Shown here: positions 41,630 through 51,543 of the stretch, piece after piece | How positions within the stretch are numbered: the stretch's first letter is position 1 | Layout of the letters: each line of letters starts with the position of its first letter | Position numbers and translations under genes: made by a program | The notes under the pieces: generated by a model | The model's database searches: none | Seen by the model: the letters and a program-made list of their open reading frames with translations, nothing else | What the model was told of the DNA's origin: nothing | NCBI RefSeq assembly: GCF_026626665.1 | Contig: NZ_JAPNKE010000002.1 | Location: 10,312,001-10,376,000 of the forward strand | Direction of reading: 5' to 3' | Source of the DNA: Nannocystis pusilla | Lineage (GTDB): Bacteria > Myxococcota_A > Polyangia > Nannocystales > Nannocystaceae | DNA length: 64,000 bases

Positions 41630-44518
41630 TTACGAGCGACGGCGGCGGAGGACGACGAGGCCGGCGAGGGCGAGGATCGCTGCGCCGAGGTCTCCTGCCC
41701 CCTGATTGCAGCCGCAACCGGTGTCCTTGTCGCCGCCGCCGGTGGCCGAGTCGGTGTCGGTGTCGGTGTCGGTGTCGGTCACGGTGAACACGGGGCCGGG
41801 GCCGGTGGTGGGGTCGACCGACTCGATGGTGCAGCTCGGGCTGCAGCCGTCGCCGGCGTCGAGGTTGCCGTCGTCGCAGGCCTCGATGCCGCTGATGATG
41901 CCGTCGCCGCACACGCCCTGGGTGACGGAGCCGGTGCCGACGACGCACAGCTCGTCGATGTTCCAGCCGCCGAACTCGAGCGCCTCGTCGCCCTCGAGGA
42001 TGAACTCGAGCTGGACCTGGCCGTCGACGACGAACGGGGTGAGGTCGATGTCCTGGAACCGCCACTCGCCGTCGAGGTGGTGGAGGTTGCCCGAGGCGTT
42101 GCTGGCGTTGGTCCACGCCTCGCTGTTGTTGGCGAGCACGAGCGCCTGGTCGAAGGTGGCGTCCTCGACCTCGAGCCAGCGGTGCAGCTGCAGGCGCACG
42201 GTGCTGTGGCCGGCGACGTTGATGACGGGCCCGAGCATGTGGCTCTCGAGGAAGCTCTCGTAGGTGCCGGGCGGGGCCAGGCCGTTGCCGGCGACGCTGC
42301 TGCCGTTGAACGCGGCGCCCGGGTCGGGGCCGCCGGCGGGCGGGCCGAACGCCCAGTCGCCGGTGAGCTGCCAGCCCTGCGGCCCCGGGCCCGACTCGAA
42401 GTCCTCGCAGAAGATGTTGGTGACCGGGCCGAGGTAGAGCTCGTAGGTCGGGTCGGCCGGGTTCTTGGGGAACGTGACGGTGGTGCCGCCCTGCAGGAGG
42501 AGGCGCACCTGGTACTCGAGCACCTTGCCGTCGCCGACGTTCGGCATGATGCCGGCGAAGCCGCTCTGGCTCGGGTTCATCGGCACCATCCCGCTCTGCT
42601 CCTCGCCGCGCACGCGCCAGTGCAGCTCGGCGCCGAGCGGGCTCAGGTTGAGGCAGGGCTTCTGCTCGCCCGACACCACCAGGTCGACGAGGATGCCGTC
42701 GGGCGTCGGCGCCGCGGTGAACACCTCGGCGTTGACCGCCGACGGACCGACCAACCCGTGGGCGTCGAAGGCGACGTTGATCTCGCACTCGTTGGGTGTC
42801 CCATTGGTCAGGTCGCCGTCGTCGTCGTCGGCCAGCAGGACCTCGGGGTACATGCTCGGCATGTCGACCGCGCGGCGGATCGACTCGAACCACAGCTTGT
42901 TGACCTGCGTGACCCCGGGCCCGGCGCCGAGCTTGTTCCGCAGCGCCTTGCGCAGGTCCCACAGCGCGCCGCCGATGATCCGCCCGCCGTCGTGGATCTC
43001 GCCGTTGTCCTCGGGGAAGTGCCACTCGGAGCCCTGCGGGTCGAGCTCGCGCAGCGGGCCGTCGCTGCCCTTGAAGAAGCCGGGCGCGAGGTCGGGCGAG
43101 TCGGTGATGGTCGCGCTCAGGAAGTCGGAGATGCCCTCCGACAGCGCGCCCTCGGGGAAGCCGACGCCCGGGATGATGCCCTGGAAGTGCACGTTGTGGC
43201 CGAACTCGTGGTAGACGACGTCGGCGATCCGGCCGGTGTTCTCGCACTGCGCGTCGGACTGGAAGAAGTTGATCGTCTCGCCGTCGGCGAATGCGTTGCA
43301 AATGTCGGCGATGTTGACGATCGCCGGCATCTGCTGGTCGAGGAAGGCGAAGTCGGGGGCGATCGCGCGGACGAACTGCTTGACCCGGTCGGCGTGGACG
43401 TAGGTGGTGAGCTGGGCGTCGAGGAACTCGTCGCTCGAGGCGAGCCAGGTGACCTGACCACCTGGCGGAAGGGTCAGCTGGGTCGCGGCCGGGGCGCCGG
43501 CGTCGCTGGCGACGGCGACGAACGAGCCGAGCACGGTGGTGGCGACGTTGGCCGGGCCGCCGTCGGCGAAGCTGACCGCGCCGGTGATCGAGGTGACCGC
43601 GGCGGCGCCGTTGACGACCACGCCGAGGTTGGCCGCCGCGAAGTCGAGCCGCTGGCCGTTCGGGCCGCGCACCGGGGCGTTGATCTTGAGGTTGCCGGAG
43701 GCGAAGCGCAGCAGCTGTTCGCGCGCCAGCGGCTCGCCGGTGGCGGCGTCGACGTAGACGGCCCAGCGACCGATCGGCGCGGTGGCGTGCACGGTGACCC
43801 GCAGGACCTCGCGGTAGCCGTGGACGCGGTCGTCGTCGACCAGCGGGAGGATGAACGGGCCCTCGACGAGGTCGGCGCGCGCGTCGCTGCCGTCGCGGGC
43901 GATCCACTCGCGGGCCCGCTCGCGCGCGACGGGGTCGGGGACGGGGCTGTCCGTGAGGACAGCCTGGACCTTCGGCAGGGCCTCGCTGCCGATCATCGCC
44001 AGCCGGCCGCCCTTGAAGCGGAAGCTGACCTGACCGCCGAGGACCGGGCGGCCCTTGTAGTGCTGGGCGAAGCCGAGGCTGTGGATGCCGGAGGACAGGT
44101 CGTCGCCGACGAGCACGAAGTCGGCGGCCTCGCTGCCGGGCGCGAGGAGGTCGAGGTGGCGCGCGAGCAGGTCGTGGGCGTGGTGCAGCTCGAGGTCGCG
44201 GCCGGACATGGCCCGCGGGACAGCTGCGCCCTTGAGCCCCTACAGACGCAGCGGGACGCCGGTGGCGCGGTCCCACAGGACGTCGCCGGGGTCGAGCGCG
44301 GCGGCGAAGCGGCGATACGCGGCCTCGGCCGCGGGCGGGGCGGCGTGGAGGACCGCCCGCGAGGACCTCACGCTGTTGCCGGCGCCGGCGCTCAGCTCGA
44401 CGCCCGCGCGCCGGCCTGCTTGCGGGACGAACGCTTCGGCTCGCTCCGGAGCGAGCCAGCAGAGCGCTGTCACGATCGTCGCCGAAACACTACCCGCAGC
44501 AATATTCTTTAAACGCAC
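41630..44518 (-). CDS. Secreted M36-like metalloprotease with MYXO-CTERM tail, in-frame amber codon
   Basis: About 962 codons. Signal peptide (ending PERAEAF), inhibitory prosegment, gluzincin domain with zinc motif HEFGH (43196-43210) and third ligand in LSEGISDFLS. Beta-sandwich regions follow, then a myxobacterial disulfide repeat (CGDGIISGIEACDDGNLDAG), a TDTDTDTD linker and a MYXO-CTERM tail (GCGCN, helix, RRRRS) for surface anchoring. The frame is interrupted by TAG at 44240-44242. In the neighbouring paralogue the matching position is Trp (THVPTRAWGLG against TGVPLRL*GLKG), so a single TGG-to-TAG change explains it. It may be a real nonsense mutation or a consensus error; translation could also restart at 44209 without the signal peptide. 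Confidence 0.78.
43943..43962. repeat. Dispersed hairpin repeat in CDS, GTGA loop
   Basis: GGCTGTCC-GTGA-GGACAGCC, perfect 8-bp stem with a GNRA-type tetraloop, coding VLTDSPV in the protease prosegment. The paralogue has the same unit at the homologous place (46923-46940), so this copy predates the gene duplication. Confidence 0.75.
44207..44226. repeat. Dispersed hairpin repeat near the amber codon
   Basis: GGACATGGCCCGCGGGACAG lies 14 bases from the TAG codon of the first metalloprotease and has no counterpart in the paralogue at this position. Confidence 0.55.
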
Positions 44519-44573
44519 ATTACTCGCTTACGCGCTCCTCAGCAGGCCGTCAAGCGCGGAGCGCGGACGTCGG

Positions 44574-47473
44574 TCAGCGCCGCGTCCGCCGCCGCCAACC
44601 GAGTCCGGCAAGGACGAGCATCCATGCGCTGGAGCCACCCGCGCCCCCCGCGCTGCGGCAACCACAACCGCCCATTTCGCTCGCTCCACCGCCGGTCGCA
44701 GTGTCGTCGACGGCGCCGGTGTCGGAGCCGGTGTCTTCGCCGCCAGTGGTGCCTGGCGCCCCTTCCGTGGGGTCTTCCGGCGTTTCGACGCTGCACGTCG
44801 CGCTGCATCCGTCACCGTCTTCGGAATTCCCGTCGTCACATCCCTCACCCGCGGCGATCACCCCGTCGCCGCAGACGGCCGGCGGCGCCTCCTCGACGCC
44901 GACGATGCACACGTCGTCGATCGTCCAGCCGCCGAGCTCGAGGCCGCCGTCGGACGACAGGCGGAAGGTCAGCTGCGCCGTGCCGGAGAACGTGACCGGG
45001 GTGATGTCGACGTCGTGGAAGCTCCACTCGCTGTCGCGATGATGGACGTCGCTGTTGTTGTCGCCCATCATGCTGTTGAAGTTGCGCCAGCCGAGCTCGC
45101 CGTTGACGAGGATCTCGGCCCGGTCGAAGTAGGCGTCCTCGACGTTGAGCCAGCGCTGGTACTGCAGGCGGTAGACGGCGAAGCCCGGCGGCAGCTCGAC
45201 GACGGGGCCGGTCAGGTTCATGACCCGCTGCGGCGAGTAACGACCGTCGCTCGCGAGGTCGATGCCGGCGACGTTGCTGCCGGCGAACGCGGCCCCGGGG
45301 TCGCCCGACTTGCCCTGCGGCGCGCCGACCTCCCACTCGCTGCCGAGCGTCCAGGCCGAGACGTCGCCCTCGAAGCCCTCGCACCAGATCGGCACGACCT
45401 CGCCGTAGTAGCGCTGGTACCACGGGTAGGCCTGGTTGGCCGGGAAGCGGGTGTCGGTGCCGTCGCTGAGGTCGGCGATCACGCGGTACTCGAGCACGGT
45501 GCCGTCCTGCTGCGGCGGGAGCGAGGCGGCGAAGCCCTCCGGGGTGGCCGTCATGGCGGCCTCCTGGAAGTCGGCGGTGCCGCGCACGCGCCACTCGAGG
45601 GTGGCGCCGGTCGGCGCGAGGTCGATGCACGAGCTCTGCGCGGCCTGGATGTCGAGCGCGACCGGGACGCTGCCGTCGCCCTCGGCCGCGAGCGTGCGCA
45701 CCTTGCCGCCGAGGATGGCGGCGCCGACCAGGCCGTGCTTGTAGAACACCTGGTCGATGAGACAGCCGTGAGGTGTCCCGTTGGACAGGTCGCCGTCGTC
45801 GTCGTCGACCAACAACGCCTCGGGGTACATGGTCGGGATGTCGCTGGCCCGCCGGATCGACTCGTACCAGATCTTGTCGGAGTGAGCGACGCCCTCGGCC
45901 TGGCCCATCTCGGCGACGAGCTCGGTCCGCAGGTCCCACAAGGTGCCGCCGATGATGCGCCCCTCGTCGTGGGCCTCGCCGCGATCCTCGGGCCAGTGCC
46001 ACTCGAAGCCGTCGGGGTCGAGGTCGCGCAGCGGCTGGCTGTCGAGGAAGAAGCCGCGGGCCATGGCCGGGTCGCCGGTGATGGTGGCGCTGAGGTAGTC
46101 GGAGATGCCCTCCGACAGCGCGCCCTCGAACAGGCCGACGCCCGGGATGAGGGACTGGTTGTGCACGCTGTGGCCGGCCTCGTGGTAGACGACGTCGGGG
46201 ATCCGCGCGGTGTTCTCGCAGTTCTCGTTGCCGTCGTAGAAGAACAGGTCGTCGCCGTTCGACATCGCGTTGCAGGCGCCGCTGTTGTCGCTGACGGTGA
46301 GGTTGACCTGTCCGTCGAGCCAGGCGAGCGGCTCGCTGGCGATCGCCCGCACGTACTCCTTGGCGGCGTTGGCGGCGACGTAGGCGGTGAGCTGGGCGTC
46401 GAGGTGCGGGTCGTCCGCGCCACTCCACTGGACCTCGCTGCCCTCGTCGAGCGCGACGACCTGGCTGGCCAGCTCGCCGGCCTTGTTGATGATGCGGACG
46501 AATTCGCCGCGCACGCCGAGGCCGATCTGCACGGTCGCGGCGTCGAAGCCGACGAGGCCGGCGGCGTCGGTGGTGGCCGGGACGTCGTCGATCGTGACGT
46601 CGAGGAACGGGGCCGGCCGCAGCACCCGCTCGCCGAAGCTCGGGCTGCGCTCGGGGACGTGGTAGAGGACGGTGCCGGTGGCCGAGACGAACTTCGAGAC
46701 GCGCGCGAGCGGGGCGCCGGTGGCGGCGTCGACGTAGACGGTCCAGCCGCCGAGGGGCTGGTCGGAGGTGACGTCGACGGCGCGCGCCTCGACGTAGCGG
46801 ATCGGGCCGGAACCGACGAGCGGGAGGATGACGGGGGCCGAGACCGCGCCGGCGGCGGCCCGCGGGGACTCGGCGCGCAGCCACTCGAGCGCGCGGGTGC
46901 GGGCGAGGTCGTCGGCGATCGGGCTGTCCGTGAGGACAGCTCGCACGTGCGGCGGGGCCTCGCTGCCGATCAGGGCGAGGCGGTCGTGCTTGAAGCGCAG
47001 GCTGAGCTGACCGCCGACGACGCGGCGGCCGTGGTAGGTCTGGACGTAGCCGAGGCTGCGGATGCCGGCCGAGAGGTCGTCGCCGACGAGCTCGAAGTCG
47101 TCGATGCGGGCGCCGGGGGCCAGCAGGTCGAGGTGCGCGGCGAGGAAGTCGCTGGCGACGCGCCGGGCGACCAGGCTAGAGGCGAGGGCGCCGTCGGCCG
47201 GCAGGCCCAGGCCCCACGCGCGCGTGGGGACGTGCGTGTCGGCGTCCCAGATGGCCTGGGCGTTCGGGCCGAGCTCGGCGGCGAGGCGGCGCCAGGCGGC
47301 CGCGGCGACGCGCGGCGGGGCGCCCCCGAGGTCGACCGCTCGCTGCTGGCGCATCCCGACCCCGGAGCGGGCTGCCAGGCGCCCGGCTCGACGCGGCGGG
47401 CCATGGCCTCGCCCGGGAGCGAAAAGGCGAGAATCGCGACGATACTGGCGGAGCTCAGGAGACGAGTGAACAT
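44574..47473 (-). CDS. Secreted M36-like metalloprotease with MYXO-CTERM tail, second paralogue, frameshifted at its start
   Basis: About 966 residues and a tandem paralogue of the preceding gene along its whole length. The signal peptide MFTRLLSSASIVAILAFSL begins at 47473. Near 47355 the frame shifts (GSG then MRQQRAVDLGG), and one extra G in a GGG run would restore it. Prosegment, zinc motif HEAGH (46170-46184), third ligand in LSEGISDYLS, immunoglobulin-like sandwich regions, a disulfide repeat (CGDGVIAAGEGCDDGNSEDG), an Asp/Thr/Gly linker and a MYXO-CTERM tail (GGCGCRSAGG, helix, RRRTRR). MYXO-CTERM proteins are thought to be processed and held on the outer surface, so these are likely nutrient or predation proteases. 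No intervening gene; 55 bases separate the pair. Confidence 0.82.
46923..46940. repeat. Dispersed hairpin repeat in CDS, GTGA loop
   Basis: GCTGTCC-GTGA-GGACAGC, perfect 7-bp stem, coding VLTDSPI; homologous in position to the unit at 43943-43962. Confidence 0.75.
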
Positions 47474-47536
47474 GGACTTCCTGGCAAAGCACGCTAGCCG
47501 CGCCCGCAAGTCCCCGTCAACCGAAGCGCCGGGCCG

Positions 47537-48662
47537 TCATCCTCCGGGCAAGGTCGGCGGCAGGGCCGCCGCGTCGGTGAAGATCTGCCAGCGCGCCTCC
47601 GGGACGCCCGCGAAGGCCGTGCGGTAGCGTGGGGCGTCGCGACCCTCGTCGGTGACGTCACGGATGTAGATCGCGACGACCTGGTCGGGGAACTCACGGT
47701 AGGCGTCGCCGTAGGCCTCGGGGTCCATCTCGCCGGAGTCGCCGACGAGCACGAAGCGCCGGCCCGGCGCGCCGCGGAGGAGCATGCGCAGCAGCGGGGC
47801 CTTGTACTCGCGCGGGTCCTGGAACAGCGAGAAGAAGCTCGAGTCCTTCGGGCGGAACAGCTTGAGGTGCATGCTGCCGGCCGGGAAGCCGGCGGCGCCG
47901 GTGAAGTCGAGCAGCGCGTCGTAGAGCTGCCACGGGCTGGCCGAGAGGTAGTGGAACGCGGCGCCGGCCGCCGCCCAGCGCTGGTACGCGGCGGCCATCG
48001 CCGGCACCGCCTCGAACTCTTTAAAAGGTCCGCTCGAGCAGGCGCTGCTTGTCGCGGACCTCGCTGATCTTGATGGTGTCGTCGACGTCCGAGACGACCG
48101 AGACGCCGGCGGCGTCGAGGCGGACGATCGTGCCAGTGAAGCTGCGCGTGTCGCCGGGCTTCAGGACGGCGGCGACGGGGGTCGATGCTGCGAGCAGGTC
48201 GGCATCGGCGAGGTGCAGCGTGGTCTCGCTGTGGCCGTTGGCGCCGGTGACCTCGAGGGTGTGTTCTTTGGAAGAAATGCGGACGACGACCTGCTTGCCG
48301 CTCTCGTTGTCGACCAAAAAGGCGCGGGCCCGCTTGCGGAACACCTCGCTCGACTCGCTGCCGGGCGGCAGCTCGAGCGCGGACACGAGGGCCGCGACCG
48401 CGGCGCCGCGCCGCCACGAGCCCTCTTCGGGCTCGAACACCCAGGCGCGCAGGTGGACGCGCCAGCCGTCGCCGTCGCGCACGGCGACCGCGGGCAAGAG
48501 GCGCAGGTCCTCGTCCGACTTGAGGTCGGAGGCGGCGCCGGTGGGCGCGGCCGGAGCCGCGGGCGCAGGGGTCGTCGCTGCCGGCTCGGGCGCCTTCTGC
48601 GGCGCGGGATCGCAGGCGGCGGCGGCGAGCGTCAGCGCGAGGGCGGGGAGGAGGGAGCGCAT
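47537..48662 (-). pseudogene. APP1-like phosphatidate phosphatase (DUF2183) lipoprotein, one frameshift
   Basis: Two open segments of one gene. Segment 1 (48662 to about 48024) has a lipoprotein signal (TLAAAAC, lipid Cys about 17), a Pro/Ala linker, a beta-rich domain (WRVHLRAWVFEPEEGSW) and the HAD-type motif SDVDDTIKISEVRDK with catalytic Asp. Segment 2 (about 48020-47537) continues EFEAVPAMAAAYQRW, HYLSASPWQLYDALLDF and LVGDSGEMDPEAYGDA, the other conserved blocks of APP1-family phosphatases. The join lies at a T4/A4 run (48023-48026); removing one base reads ERTFKEFEAVP. Family members dephosphorylate phosphatidate; a bacterial envelope lipoprotein form is of unknown substrate. Probably intact in the living cell. 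Confidence 0.75.
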
Positions 48663-48686
48663 GGTCGGGGGAGCGGGTGTCGCGGA

Positions 48687-48764
48687 GGACATGTCCGAAG
48701 AGACATTCACGCTGACGGCGCGCGCGGCGACGGCCGCGTCGAGCATGTCCGAAGGGACATGTCC
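48687..48764. repeat. Pair of dispersed hairpin repeats between genes
   Basis: GGACATGTCC (48687-48696) followed by GAAGAGACATT, and CATGTCC-GAAG-GGACATG (48744-48761) overlapping a second exact GGACATGTCC (48755-48764). They lie between the phosphatase start and the 3' end of the glutathione transferase gene. Confidence 0.75.
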
Positions 48765-48810
48765 GGACGCGGCCGTCCTGGACGGGCGCGGGGGTGGGGC
48801 GCCCGAAGGG

Positions 48811-49449
48811 TCACGAGGCGGCGTTGGTCCGGCCGATGACCTGCGCCCAGGTGGGCCGCTCGCTGAGGCGGCGCCACCAGTGCCCGACGCGCTCGCTGGC
48901 GTCGATGAGGCCGAGCTCGCCGGCGGCGGCGAGGTACTCGATGTACGGCATGAAGAAGATGTCGGCCAGAGTGAGGCCGTCGCCGACCAGGAAGTTGCGG
49001 TTTTCGAGCTGGCGCTCCATCACCGCGACGGCCTTCTTGACGCCCTTGCGGCCCTCCTCGACGGCGGCCATGTCGGGGTCCTTGCCGAAGAACTTGCCGA
49101 ACACGAGGTTGTAGATGATCTTCATCGCCGGGCCGGTGAAGTTGGAGGTCTCGATCGAGATCCACTGCTCCACCTGGGCGCGCTGGCGCAGGTCGGCCGG
49201 CATCAGCGAGGGGCCCGAGAGCTTGGCGTCGAGGTAGCGGCAGATCGCCCGCGACTCGTACATCTGCCAGCCGTCGTCGTCCTCGAACGCCGGGATCTGG
49301 CCCCACGGCTGCCGCGCGAGGTGCTCGGCGTTGTGGCCCTCGCCCTTCATGATGTCGACCATGACGAATTCGGCCCGGTGGCCCTTCTCGGCCAGCGTCA
49401 TCAGGACCTTGCGCGTACACGTACTCATCGGGTGCCCGTAGACCTTCAT
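48811..49449 (-). CDS. Glutathione S-transferase family protein
   Basis: A 212-residue cytoplasmic GST. The thioredoxin-fold domain (1-80) begins MKVYGHPMSTCTRKVLMTL, where Ser/Thr/Cys of STCTRK is the likely glutathione-activating residue. It contains the cis-Pro loop GQIPAFEDDDG and the ESRAICRYLD helix. The helical C-terminal domain contains NFLVGDGLTLADIFFMPYIEYL with the conserved N-capping Asp. The pattern is close to theta/phi-like bacterial enzymes, which conjugate glutathione to electrophiles. The start at 49449 is fixed by the conserved N-terminus although the frame is open upstream. It stands alone. Confidence 0.88.
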   Translation of the reverse strand: MKVYGHPMSTCTRKVLMTLAEKGHRAEFVMVDIMKGEGHNAEHLARQPWGQIPAFEDDDGWQMYESRAICRYLDAKLSGPSLMPADLRQRAQVEQWISIETSNFTGPAMKIIYNLVFGKFFGKDPDMAAVEEGRKGVKKAVAVMERQLENRNFLVGDGLTLADIFFMPYIEYLAAAGELGLIDASERVGHWWRRLSERPTWAQVIGRTNAAS

Positions 49450-49603
49450 GGAACTCGCGTCTCCTGCTTCGCGGAAATGGGTGCCATGTGTAGCACGAGC
49501 GCCGCGGGCGTGTCCGCGCTGGCGCCCGAGCGACACCGCGGACCGAGCGACGCCGTTCTCGCGCCGTCGCGCGCACGAGGTCGGGAGAACGACGACACCG
49601 GGC

Positions 49604-49879
49604 TCAGCGCGGCGAGCGGAGGTGAGGCGCGAGCTCGCGGTCCAGCGCCTCGCAGGGCGCCGCGCGATCCTCGAACCAGGCGGCGACATCGTGGGCGAGG
49701 CGCAGCGGCAGCGCGAACGCGGCGATCATGACGCGGGCGACGAAGAACCGGCCGGCGACCTCGCCTCGCGCCTCGCAGGCCTCGCAGATCTGCGCCACCA
49801 ACTCGGCGACGCCGGCTCCGGCCGCGGCGCGCTGCTGCAGCTCGAGCTGCAACGCGCGCCCCAACGCCTCGCGGCTCAC
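49604..49879 (-). CDS. Small protein coupled to L,D-transpeptidase, function unknown
   Basis: A 91-residue frame that starts with GTG inside the stop of the L,D-transpeptidase gene (GTGA overlap), a usual sign of translational coupling. Sequence: MSREALGRALQLELQQR, then a helical, Ala/Glu-rich body with two cysteines (AQICEACEARGE) and a moderately hydrophobic stretch (FFVARVMIAAFALPLRLA), ending ELAPHLRSPR. It is probably all-helical; the hydrophobic stretch is too polar to be a sure membrane helix. No family recognised. Confidence 0.45.
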   Translation of the reverse strand: MSREALGRALQLELQQRAAAGAGVAELVAQICEACEARGEVAGRFFVARVMIAAFALPLRLAHDVAAWFEDRAAPCEALDRELAPHLRSPR

Positions 49880-51465
49880 TCGGTGACGACGACCGCCGAG
49901 CCCTTGCCGAACGCGCCGGTCGCCGGCGAGACCGAGTGCCAGCCGTCGGGCAGCGCGGGCTCGGTGAAGCCGAACAGCCAGCGGGCGTCGGGCGGCGACA
50001 GGTTGACGCAGCCGTGGCTGCGCACCAGGCCGAAGCCGCCGTGCCAGAAGGCGCCGTGGAGCGCGACGTTGTTGTGGAAGTACTGCGTCCACGGGACGTC
50101 TTCGATCGAGTAGGCGTCGTCCTCGACGGGCTGGTCGCGCATCGACGTGGCGATGTGCTTGCTCTGCAGGCGGTGGACGCCGACCGGCGTCATGCCGGGC
50201 TCCTTGCCGGTCGACACGATGGTGGTGAACACCGGGCGGTCGCCGGCGTAGGCGACCAGCGTCTGCTCGGACAGGTCGACGTGGACCCACTTCTCGTCGG
50301 GGCCGATGCCGGGCGGGCGCTTCAGCTTGTACGACTGACCGACCGCGTACTCGGGCAACAGGTTGCCCTCGGCGTCCTCGTAGAAGCGGGCGGTGCCGAT
50401 CGTCACCTTGCGCACGAACGGGTAGCGCGAGCGCCGGACCGGCTTCTTGTCCTCGAGCTTGACGAGCGCCTCGCCCTCGCCCGAGCGGCGCTGCAGCGGC
50501 GTCTCGCGCACGATCCAGTGGATCGGCAGGTCCTCCTCGCCGCGCAGCACCAGGCCCTGGAAGGTCGAGCCCTCGCGCTGCTCGAGCTGGTACTTGCGGG
50601 CGAAGGTGCCGCGCAGGGTGCGGAGGAACTTGCGCTCGCTCTTGACCGCCTCGCCGGCCACCGTGACGTAGAAGCCGGCGTTGAGGTACTCCTTGACCAC
50701 CGCGGGGACCTCGGGCGGGCGGTCGGCCGGCGTGGTCGGCATGAGCGTTCGGCCATGTTCCGAAAGCCATGTCTTGGCGGCCATGTCGGCCTGGTCCTGC
50801 TCGCTGAAGCCGGGCAGGCGGTGGAAGAACGGGGTGCCGTCGTGCGAGACGCGCCAGTACTCGTAGGGCATGGCGGCGTCGAGGCGCGGGCGCGGCGTGG
50901 CGACCAGGCCGTCGTCGGGCGGGGCGTCGCCGACCTCGAGGCCGGCGTTGAGGCAGATCCACCCGGCCGGGTAGACCCTGTGCCAGCCCTTGGTGCAGCC
51001 GCCGCCGAAGCTCAGCTCCGCGTCGGTGCGCACCCGCGTGCCGGCGCGCAGGATGCCGAGGATCGGGGCGTCGCGCTCGGTCCGCTCGCGCACGAGCGCG
51101 GCGAGGCCGGTGACGAGGCCGTGCTTGGGGTTCTTCGCGTCGAGCTCCGGGGTCCACTCGGGCGGCGCGGCGTAGACGGCCGGGAAGGCGGTGAAGGTGC
51201 CGCTCGCGTCGGGCGTGAACGGGTCGCCGGGCGTGGCCGGCGGGTCCGCGGCGATCGCGGGCGCCTCGGCCGGCTCACCGGCGGGGGAGATCGCAGGCGC
51301 CTCGGGGCCCTCGGTCGGCGCCGGATCGACGACCGGCTCGGGGCCGTCGCCGGCCTGCTCGGACCCGCCTCCCGGCTGGCGCAAGCCCGTCTCGTACACC
51401 GCCGCTGAGAGGACGACGCCGCAGAGAAAGCTCCCGACGCCCTCGATGAGCCGCCTGCGCTGCAT
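49876..51465 (-). CDS. L,D-transpeptidase (YkuD domain) with signal anchor
   Basis: 529 residues. An N-terminal hydrophobic anchor (GVGSFLCGVVLSAAVYETG), then a Pro/Ala/Glu linker (about 35-90), a central domain of unknown fold and a C-terminal YkuD domain. Active-site motif: HGAFWHGGFGLVRSHGCVN, with catalytic Cys about residue 486. Such enzymes make 3-3 peptidoglycan cross-links or attach proteins to the wall, in the periplasm. WVHVDLSEQTLVAYAGDRPVFTTIVSTG is the characteristic first strand set. The ATG at 51465 puts the anchor at the N-terminus. It overlaps a small downstream gene and is divergent from the barrel gene. Confidence 0.88.
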   Translation of the reverse strand: MQRRRLIEGVGSFLCGVVLSAAVYETGLRQPGGGSEQAGDGPEPVVDPAPTEGPEAPAISPAGEPAEAPAIAADPPATPGDPFTPDASGTFTAFPAVYAAPPEWTPELDAKNPKHGLVTGLAALVRERTERDAPILGILRAGTRVRTDAELSFGGGCTKGWHRVYPAGWICLNAGLEVGDAPPDDGLVATPRPRLDAAMPYEYWRVSHDGTPFFHRLPGFSEQDQADMAAKTWLSEHGRTLMPTTPADRPPEVPAVVKEYLNAGFYVTVAGEAVKSERKFLRTLRGTFARKYQLEQREGSTFQGLVLRGEEDLPIHWIVRETPLQRRSGEGEALVKLEDKKPVRRSRYPFVRKVTIGTARFYEDAEGNLLPEYAVGQSYKLKRPPGIGPDEKWVHVDLSEQTLVAYAGDRPVFTTIVSTGKEPGMTPVGVHRLQSKHIATSMRDQPVEDDAYSIEDVPWTQYFHNNVALHGAFWHGGFGLVRSHGCVNLSPPDARWLFGFTEPALPDGWHSVSPATGAFGKGSAVVVTE

Positions 51466-51543
51466 GTCGCCGAAGGTGCCGCGGACGATAGCCGTGCGGC
51501 CCCGCGGTGGCAACCCGCTTGCTCCAAACGCAGGGGCTCGTCC

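Noticed and set aside
44085..47627. Long plus-strand frame over the metalloproteases
   Set aside because: Antisense to two paralogous proteases with intact zinc motifs. The frame carries no domain and reflects codon-position GC bias.
49604..51157. One long minus-strand frame continuing through the L,D-transpeptidase region
   Set aside because: Only its last 91 codons look like protein and have a coupled GTG start. The remainder is an out-of-frame shadow of the transpeptidase gene.
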